DNA of 14,319 nt from Chloroflexota bacterium. GTDB lineage: Bacteria; Chloroflexota; Limnocylindria; Limnocylindrales; CSP1-4. Shown in pieces: positions 1 through 5,434 of the stretch. The first letter of the stretch is position 1; each line of letters begins with the position of its first letter. Position numbers and translations under genes: made by a program. The DNA is taken from assembly GCA_003158495.1 (NCBI GenBank), contig PMJT01000033.1, positions 423 through 14,741 of the forward strand. Reading direction: 5' to 3'. The notes under the pieces are model-generated. The model was not told the origin of the DNA. It made no database searches and saw nothing but the letters and a program-made list of their open reading frames with translations.

Positions 1-327
1 GGCTGGGAAGGGATCATCCACGGCGGCATCCTCTGCACCGTGCTGGATGAAGTCATGGCCTGGGCCCTTGTCGTCCACGACAACTGGGGCGTCACGGCCC
101 GCATGAGCATCGACTTTCGCAGGCCGGTGACCGTAGGCCAGTCGATCCGCGCCGAGGGCTGGATAAAGGAAGCACGGCGCCGCATCCAGGTCACGGCCGG
201 ACGGATCGTCGACGCCGAGACCGGCGTCGAACTGGCCACGGCCGAAGCCACCTATGTCGCCGCTTCCGAGTCCCGCAAGCGCGAGCTCAAGGAGCGCTAC
301 GGCCTGTCCGTGGGGTCTGGGCGATGA
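1..327 (+). CDS. PaaI-type hotdog-fold thioesterase (5' partial)
   Basis: The reading frame is open from the first base of the window, so the start codon lies upstream and only about the last 108 residues are visible. The segment GIIHGGILCTVLDE is typical of the PaaI/4HBT hotdog family: the HGG turn leads into the long central helix with its acidic residues. It is followed by antiparallel strands (VTARMSIDFRRPVTVG, then IRAEGWIKEARRRIQVTAGRI) as expected for this fold. Family members hydrolyse acyl-CoA or related thioesters in the cytoplasm; the substrate cannot be read from sequence. The charged C-terminal tail lies outside the fold. Its TGA stop overlaps the ATG of the next gene (ATGA at 324-327), suggesting translational coupling. 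An internal ATG at 40 would cut away the HGG motif and is not the start. Family assignment is confident, exact function is not. Confidence 0.8.
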   Translation, partial: GWEGIIHGGILCTVLDEVMAWALVVHDNWGVTARMSIDFRRPVTVGQSIRAEGWIKEARRRIQVTAGRIVDAETGVELATAEATYVAASESRKRELKERYGLSVGSGR

Positions 328-1316
328 CAGAAGCAGCCGTCGTAGCGTCGCCTGCAGCAGTCTCGCCGGTCACCGCGGCCGCCCAGGCGTTCGTGGCGCA
401 TCACCTGGCCCAAGCGGCCGCCCTCGGAGAGCGGCTCATCCCGCTCGTCGGCCGCCCGGACGAGTTCGCGGCCGAGCTCGAGGCCGGCTTCCGCGAACTT
501 GCGGATCCGGCGTACATCGATGGCTCGCGCCGAATCGCCCCCGGCTTGGGCGAGATCATCGGCGTCCGACTGCCGCTGATGGAAGCCGCGCACAAGGCCT
601 TCAAGCGCGGCACGCGGCAGGGCCCGTCGAGCCCGCTCCTGGACGTCGTGAATCGCCTGATCGGCAGTCGCTACGGGGACGTCCGCTGGTTCGGCATGTG
701 GAACCTGGAACGGCTCCTGCCCACGGACCCGGAGCGGACCTGGCAGCTGATGCGCCGCGGGGCCCGCGAGGCGGCTGAGTGGATCACGATCGACACCCTC
801 GCCCATCCGTATGGCGTCGGTATCCTGGCCGACTCGCATCGCTGGGCGGAGCTGGAGCAGCTCGTCTTCTCGCCCTCCCGCTGGGAACGGCGCCTCGTTG
901 GCTCGACACTGGCCACGTTGCCCCACGCCGGCGTCGCGGCCGGTCGCGACAAGGTCGTCGTCGAGCGGGGCCTCCGCCTCGTCGGACAGCTGATCGGCGA
1001 CGCCGAGCCGGACGTCCAGAAGGCTCTCTCCTGGGCCCTGCGGACTATCGCCGCATTGGACGCCGAGGCGACCACGGCATTCCTGGCGGCCGAGGCGACC
1101 ACCGCCCGCGACACCGACGACGGCCAACGGGCCTGGGTGATCCGCGACTCCCTGAACAAGCTCCCGGCGGAAACCGCCGCCGAGCTCCGCGCCCAAATCG
1201 ACGGCGTTCGTCGAACACCGGGCGCCCCATCGACATCCCGCGCCGCCATCACAGCGGCTGAATTCGCTCTCAACGCGGGCGCGACACCGCCCGCCGCAAG
1301 CCACCGGGAGGAATAG
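324..1316 (+). CDS. AlkD-like HEAT-repeat protein, candidate DNA alkylation repair glycosylase
   Basis: This 330-residue all-helical protein resembles the DNA alkylation repair (AlkC/AlkD) family. AlkD-type enzymes remove alkylated purines with a HEAT-repeat solenoid. The known Bacillus cereus AlkD active site uses a Trp, an Asp four residues later, and an Arg about 35 residues on. Here W153-x3-D157 (in WITIDTLAH) and the WERR motif with R189/R190 match that spacing. A second family hallmark follows, DVQKALSWALR near residues 231-241. The N-terminal ~40 residues and the Pro/Ala/Thr-rich C-terminal ~45 residues lie outside the repeats. The ATG at 324 overlaps the upstream TGA by 4 nt. The end of this gene carries the GGGAGGA ribosome site of gyrA (1306-1312), so it appears to share a transcript with gyrA. 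It could instead be a HEAT protein without glycosylase activity; the assignment rests on motifs read by eye. Confidence 0.7.
   Translation: MTEAAVVASPAAVSPVTAAAQAFVAHHLAQAAALGERLIPLVGRPDEFAAELEAGFRELADPAYIDGSRRIAPGLGEIIGVRLPLMEAAHKAFKRGTRQGPSSPLLDVVNRLIGSRYGDVRWFGMWNLERLLPTDPERTWQLMRRGAREAAEWITIDTLAHPYGVGILADSHRWAELEQLVFSPSRWERRLVGSTLATLPHAGVAAGRDKVVVERGLRLVGQLIGDAEPDVQKALSWALRTIAALDAEATTAFLAAEATTARDTDDGQRAWVIRDSLNKLPAETAAELRAQIDGVRRTPGAPSTSRAAITAAEFALNAGATPPAASHREE
1306..1312 (+). promoter_or_regulatory. ribosome binding site of gyrA
   Basis: GGGAGGA lies within the last codons of the AlkD-like gene, about 11 nt before the GTG at 1323. It supports the GTG as the gyrA start and places gyrA in the same transcript as the gene before it. 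Confidence 0.7.
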
Positions 1317-1322
1317 CGCACC

Positions 1323-3881
1323 GTGACCGACGACCTGGGCCGAGTCCGCGTAATCCGCATCGAGGACGAGATGCGGACGAGCTACCTCGACTACGCCATG
1401 AGCGTAATCGTCGCGCGCGCGCTTCCGGACGTCCGCGACGGCTTGAAGCCGGTCCACCGCCGCATCCTCTACACGATGGGGGAGATGGGCCTCTCGGCCA
1501 CCTCGTCGTACCGCAAGTGCGCCGCGATCGTCGGCGAGGTGATGGGCAAGTACCACCCGCACGGCGACGCCGCGCTGTACGACGCCCTGGTCCGCCTCGC
1601 CCAGGACTTCTCGATGCGCTACCCCCTCGTCGACGGCCAGGGCAACTTCGGCTCGATCGACGGAGACAGCGCCGCGGCAATGCGGTACACGGAAGCCCGC
1701 CTGACGGGCATCGCCGCCGAGATGCTCGCCGACATAGACAAGAACACCGTCGACTTCGACGACAACTACGACGGCACGCAGAAGGAGCCGCGCGTCCTGC
1801 CGGCAAAGCTGCCGAACCTGCTCGTCAACGGCTCGTCCGGCATCGCCGTCGGCATGGCAACGAACATCCCGCCCCACCACCTCGGCGAGGTCTGCGAGGC
1901 GGCTCGCGCCCTGATCGACGACCCGGACCTCACCTCGGACGACCTTTGCAAGTACATCGCCGGCCCCGACTTCCCGACCGGCGGCGTCATGTTCCGCTAC
2001 GAGACCCGTCGCAACCCCATCACCGGCGAGAACGAGACCGTGGACGCGATCCGCGAGATGTACGCCCACGGCCGCGGACGGGTCGTGGTCCGTGCCCAGG
2101 TCGCCTTCGAGGAAGGCCGCCACGGGCGGATGGCGATCATCGTCACGGAACTTCCCTACCAGGTGAACAAGGCCGTTCTCCTGGAGAAGATGGCCGAGCT
2201 CGTCGGTGCCAAGAAGCTCGAGGGCATCGCGGACCTGCGGGATGAGTCGGACCGCGACGGCATGCGCATCTACGTCGAGATCAAGCGCGACGCCGATCCG
2301 CACCGCGTGCTGAACAACCTGTTCAAGCACACGGCGATGCAGACCGCGTTCAACATGAACATGCTCGCATTGGTCGACGGCCAGCCCCAGACCCTGCCAC
2401 TCAAGGCCGTCCTCGCGCACTACATCGAATTCCGCCGCGAGATCGTGCGGCGCCGGACCGAGTTCGACCTGGAGAAGGCGCGAGCCCGGGCCCACATCCT
2501 GGAAGGCTTGAAGATCGCCCTCGACAACCTCGACGAGGTGATCAGGACGATCCGCGAGTCGGCAGACGTCGAGCGAGCGCGCAACAACCTGATGTCCGGC
2601 TTCGGCCTCACGGAGATCCAGGCCCAGGCCATCCTCGACATGCGACTGGCTCGCCTGGCCGCCCTCGAGCGCAAGAAGATCGAGGACGAATACCTCGAAG
2701 TCATCCAGCTCATCGCCGAGCTCGAAGACATCCTGGCCAATACCTCGCGCATCCTGGGTGTCATCAAAGACGAACTGACGCTCCTGAAGACCAAGTACGC
2801 CGGCGCCCGCCGGACCAAGATCGCCGACGACTCCAGCCGCGAGATGACCGACGAGGACCTGATCGCCGACGAGGACGTCGTGGTCACCATCAGCCGCCGC
2901 GGATACATCAAGCGCCAGCCGGTGGCGACGTATCGTCGCCAAGCCCGCGGCGGCAAGGGCATCATCGGCCATGTCACCCGCGAGGAAGATGCCGTCGAGC
3001 ACCTGCTCGTCGCCAACACACACGACTGGGCGCTCTTCTTCACGAACCGGGGCCGCGTCTTCTCGGCCAAGGTCCACACCATCGTCGACGCCAGCCGCCA
3101 GGCCAAGGGCATCGCGATCATCAATCTCCCCGGCGTCCAGGTGGAGCCGGGCGAGGTGCCGATGGCCACGATCACCTTGTCGGACTTCAAGGCCGGCAAG
3201 TTCCTCGTGATGGCCACTCGCAACGGCATCGTCAAGAAGACGCCGCTCGAGCAATTCGACAAGGTCCGTTCCAGCGGCATCATCGCCATCACCATCGCCC
3301 CGGACGACGAGCTCGCCTGGGTTGACGTAGCCACCGGCACAGACGACGTCATCGTCGCCACCGCCCAGGGCAAGATCGCCCGCTTCCCCGAGGACGAGGT
3401 CAGGCCGATGGGCCGCCCGGCCGCCGGAGTCATCGGCATCAGGCTCGCCAGCGCCACGGACCGCGTCGTCGGCATGAGCGTCGTCAAGCCCACCGCGGAC
3501 CTGCTCGTTCTCACCGAGACCGGCTACGGCAAGCGCGTCGCGTTGACGGAGTTCCGGCCCATGCACCGCGGAAGCCAGGGGGTACGCCTGATCTCCCTGG
3601 AGGGCAAGAAGACCGGCGACGTTGCCGCCGTCCAGCAGGTGACCGAAGAGGACGAGGAACTCCTCCTCATAAGCGCCGGTGGCCAGGTAGTCCGAACCGA
3701 GACCAACACGATCAACCGCTACTCCTCCCAGGCTCGCGGCGTCATCGTCATGCGCCTGAACGCCGGGGACAAGGTCGTCGGTATCGCCGCATTCCACGCC
3801 GGGCTGGCACAACGCGATGGCTTGGCGGAGAATGGCCCCGAAGGCAGTGAGCCAACACCCGAAGGCGGAAAGACCAAGTGA
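1323..3881 (+). CDS. gyrA: DNA gyrase subunit A
   Basis: Subunit A of the type II topoisomerase that adds negative supercoils using ATP hydrolysed by GyrB. The length (852 residues) is normal. The N-terminal breakage-reunion domain contains the DYAMSVIVARALPDVRDGLKPVHRR signature region, GKYHPHGD, and the catalytic tyrosine Y122 in AMRYTEARL, coinciding with E. coli numbering. A coiled-coil region lies near residues 370-480 and a C-terminal beta-pinwheel follows. The GyrA box, QARGGKG at 540-546 (usual form QRRGGKG), separates it from ParC. In the quinolone-resistance region the protein reads GDAALYD at 81-87, with Ala at position 83 where E. coli has Ser; D87 is kept. The GTG start is chosen for its Shine-Dalgarno sequence and because MTDDLGRVRVIRIEDEM is a normal GyrA N-terminus. 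The TGA stop overlaps the prs GTG. No gyrB is in the window. Confidence 0.97.
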   Translation: MTDDLGRVRVIRIEDEMRTSYLDYAMSVIVARALPDVRDGLKPVHRRILYTMGEMGLSATSSYRKCAAIVGEVMGKYHPHGDAALYDALVRLAQDFSMRYPLVDGQGNFGSIDGDSAAAMRYTEARLTGIAAEMLADIDKNTVDFDDNYDGTQKEPRVLPAKLPNLLVNGSSGIAVGMATNIPPHHLGEVCEAARALIDDPDLTSDDLCKYIAGPDFPTGGVMFRYETRRNPITGENETVDAIREMYAHGRGRVVVRAQVAFEEGRHGRMAIIVTELPYQVNKAVLLEKMAELVGAKKLEGIADLRDESDRDGMRIYVEIKRDADPHRVLNNLFKHTAMQTAFNMNMLALVDGQPQTLPLKAVLAHYIEFRREIVRRRTEFDLEKARARAHILEGLKIALDNLDEVIRTIRESADVERARNNLMSGFGLTEIQAQAILDMRLARLAALERKKIEDEYLEVIQLIAELEDILANTSRILGVIKDELTLLKTKYAGARRTKIADDSSREMTDEDLIADEDVVVTISRRGYIKRQPVATYRRQARGGKGIIGHVTREEDAVEHLLVANTHDWALFFTNRGRVFSAKVHTIVDASRQAKGIAIINLPGVQVEPGEVPMATITLSDFKAGKFLVMATRNGIVKKTPLEQFDKVRSSGIIAITIAPDDELAWVDVATGTDDVIVATAQGKIARFPEDEVRPMGRPAAGVIGIRLASATDRVVGMSVVKPTADLLVLTETGYGKRVALTEFRPMHRGSQGVRLISLEGKKTGDVAAVQQVTEEDEELLLISAGGQVVRTETNTINRYSSQARGVIVMRLNAGDKVVGIAAFHAGLAQRDGLAENGPEGSEPTPEGGKTK

Positions 3882-4975
3882 CCGAACGCCACTACTCGGA
3901 GGCAGGCTTGCCAGGGGCAGACCAGTTCGACGTCTATACAGGGAACGCCAACCCGGAGCTGGCGCGGATGATCTGCCGCTACCTGGGAATTGACCTGGGC
4001 CGCTCCGAGGTGTTCGAGTTCTCTAACGAGAACATCTTCGTCCGGATCATCGACAACGCCCGGGAGAAGGACGTCTTCCTGATCCAGCCGACTTCGCGAC
4101 CGGTCAACAAATCGATCATGGAACTCCTGATCATGATCGACGCGTTCAAGCGAGCCAGCGCCGGGCGGATCACGGCCGTCGTGCCGTACTACGGCTACGG
4201 CCGCAGCGACAAGAAGGACCAGCCGCGCGTCCCCATCACGGCCCGCCTCATCGCGGACATGATGACCGTCGCCGGCGCCAACCGGCTCCTGACCGTAGAC
4301 CTTCACCAGGGCCAGATCCAGGGCTTCTTCAACATCCCCGTGGACGAGCTGACCGCTGTCCATCTCCTGTCGAGTCACTTCCGCCAGAAGATGATCGAGA
4401 ACCTCGTCGTCGTCACGGACCTCGGCTTCGCCAAGCGAGCGCGGACGTTCGCCGAACTGCTCGACGCGCCACTCGCCATCGTCGAAAAGCGCCGCATCGG
4501 CAACCAGGACCGGGCCGAAGTCCTCAACGTCATCGGCGACGTCCGCGGCAAGCGGGCGATCATCGTCGACGACGAGATAGACACGGGTGGAACGCTCATC
4601 CAGATCGTCAACGCCCTCCAGCGGGAAGGCGTGACCGAGATGTACGCCTGCGCCACGCATGCCGTTCTCTCGGATCCGGCCGTGGAGCGAATCGCGAACT
4701 CGCCCCTGGCCGAGGTCGTGGTCACGGACTCCATTCCGATCCCGCCGGAGAAGCGCGGGCCGAAGATCAAGGTCATCTCCCTCGCCCCGCTAATCGCCGA
4801 AGCGATCGTCCGCATCCACCGCGGCCAGTCCGTCGGGGCACTGTTCACGAGCGAGGTCCACTTCACGCAGGAGATGCTCCTCTGGGACGTCGACGGCGCC
4901 CCAGATCGCCCGATGCCTCACGCGAGCGGACGCCCGGCGCCCAGGCCGGCCGAGGACGACCTCCGGGACGACTAG
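3878..4975 (+). CDS. prs: ribose-phosphate pyrophosphokinase (PRPP synthetase)
   Basis: This cytoplasmic enzyme transfers pyrophosphate from ATP to ribose 5-phosphate, giving PRPP for purine, pyrimidine, NAD, His and Trp synthesis. Hallmarks are visible in order: PTSRPVNKSIMELL (ATP-side loop), RASAGRITAVVPYYGYGRSDKKDQ (flexible loop), VDLHQGQIQGFF with H143 (equivalent of the E. coli active-site His), EKRR with K204 and R206 (catalytic flexible-loop Lys/Arg), and the ribose-phosphate loop VDDEIDTGGT at 230-239. The flexible loop RSDKKDQP differs from the common RQDRK form, and the usual SPD motif reads VTD near residue 181, so this is a divergent form. At 365 residues it is longer than the usual ~315, because of a C-terminal tail of about 45 residues rich in Pro, Arg and Asp. 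The GTG start overlaps the gyrA stop as GTGA, implying coupling to gyrA. Confidence 0.94.
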   Translation: MTERHYSEAGLPGADQFDVYTGNANPELARMICRYLGIDLGRSEVFEFSNENIFVRIIDNAREKDVFLIQPTSRPVNKSIMELLIMIDAFKRASAGRITAVVPYYGYGRSDKKDQPRVPITARLIADMMTVAGANRLLTVDLHQGQIQGFFNIPVDELTAVHLLSSHFRQKMIENLVVVTDLGFAKRARTFAELLDAPLAIVEKRRIGNQDRAEVLNVIGDVRGKRAIIVDDEIDTGGTLIQIVNALQREGVTEMYACATHAVLSDPAVERIANSPLAEVVVTDSIPIPPEKRGPKIKVISLAPLIAEAIVRIHRGQSVGALFTSEVHFTQEMLLWDVDGAPDRPMPHASGRPAPRPAEDDLRDD

Positions 4976-5028
4976 GCCACCGGCCGCTGACACGGCCCTC
5001 GACAACAGGATCAAGGAAAGGCCCGGCA

Positions 5029-5271
5029 ATGACTCTCCAGCTCCACAAACCCGACGGCCGTGGCGCCATGGTTCCTACGCCCGCGCCGGCAAAGACCCGG
5101 GCCGAGGACTGGCGCAAAGGCCTCCGGTCGGCACGCTGGCGCGTCGCTCCGCTCGGCAACACGGAGATGAACCCCACTTCCACCTTCGCGGCTGTCGCGT
5201 TCTGGGTCGGCCTTGCCGCCCTGACGTTCGCCCTGTTGCTGTGGGGTTACGGGTCGCACTTCTGGCACTGA
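5029..5271 (+). CDS. small single-pass membrane protein of unknown function
   Basis: I do not recognise this 80-residue protein. Residues 1-46 are hydrophilic and basic, with many Lys/Arg and a Pro/Ala stretch. A single hydrophobic segment covers about residues 53-73, followed by a short aromatic end (WGYGSHFWH). By the positive-inside rule the N-terminus should be cytoplasmic. There is no signal-peptidase site, lipobox or cysteine. The ATG is preceded by AAGGAAAGG at a normal distance, which is the main reason to believe the gene is real; M14 and M47 are possible later starts. It sits 53 nt after prs and about 160 nt before secA and could share the prs transcript. Without homologues a chance ORF cannot be fully excluded. 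Confidence 0.6.
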   Translation: MTLQLHKPDGRGAMVPTPAPAKTRAEDWRKGLRSARWRVAPLGNTEMNPTSTFAAVAFWVGLAALTFALLLWGYGSHFWH

Positions 5272-5306
5272 TCGAGCAGGACGCGAGCCGCTCGCGCTCG
5301 CTGGCC

Positions 5307-5312
5307 TATACT
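5307..5312 (+). promoter_or_regulatory. -10-like box upstream of secA
   Basis: TATACT stands out in a G+C-rich gap 122 nt upstream of the secA ATG. The same hexamer occurs in the better-supported promoter at 9462-9467. No convincing -35 hexamer is found 16-18 bp upstream, so a promoter here would rely on the -10 box alone. Transcription would start near 5319 and give a leader of about 115 nt. Confidence 0.35.
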
Positions 5313-5354
5313 TTCGCCCCAGCCCCCGGCATGACCGTCGGGCTGTCATCGGCC

Positions 5355-5387
5355 GACGCCGAGGGGCGTCGCCGCCTCGGCCGAGGC
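5355..5387 (+). repeat. overlapping inverted repeats in the secA leader
   Basis: GACGCC (5355-5360) pairs with GGCGTC (5365-5370) around a GAGG loop. A perfect 14-bp palindrome, GCCTCGGCCGAGGC, follows at 5374-5387. GCCGAGG occurs at 5358-5364 and 5380-5386, and both copies are complementary to CCTCGGC at 5375-5381, so the RNA could adopt mutually exclusive folds. There is no T run after the second repeat, so it is not a classical terminator. It might be a regulatory RNA structure or an operator. Short inverted repeats are common by chance in G+C-rich DNA. Confidence 0.35.
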
Positions 5388-5434
5388 CCTGGCCATTGGT
5401 CCGCGATGCGGGCCGCAAACGAACGTGAGCTTCA

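Noticed and set aside
297..3812. A 1171-residue open frame on the minus strand opposite the AlkD-like gene and gyrA
   Set aside because: Antisense shadow of strongly conserved genes; G+C-rich codon bias keeps stops out of this frame. The translation has no recognisable domain.
4982..4997. GGCCG/CGGCC hairpin after prs as a terminator
   Set aside because: Only a 5-bp stem, no T run, and common by chance in this base composition.
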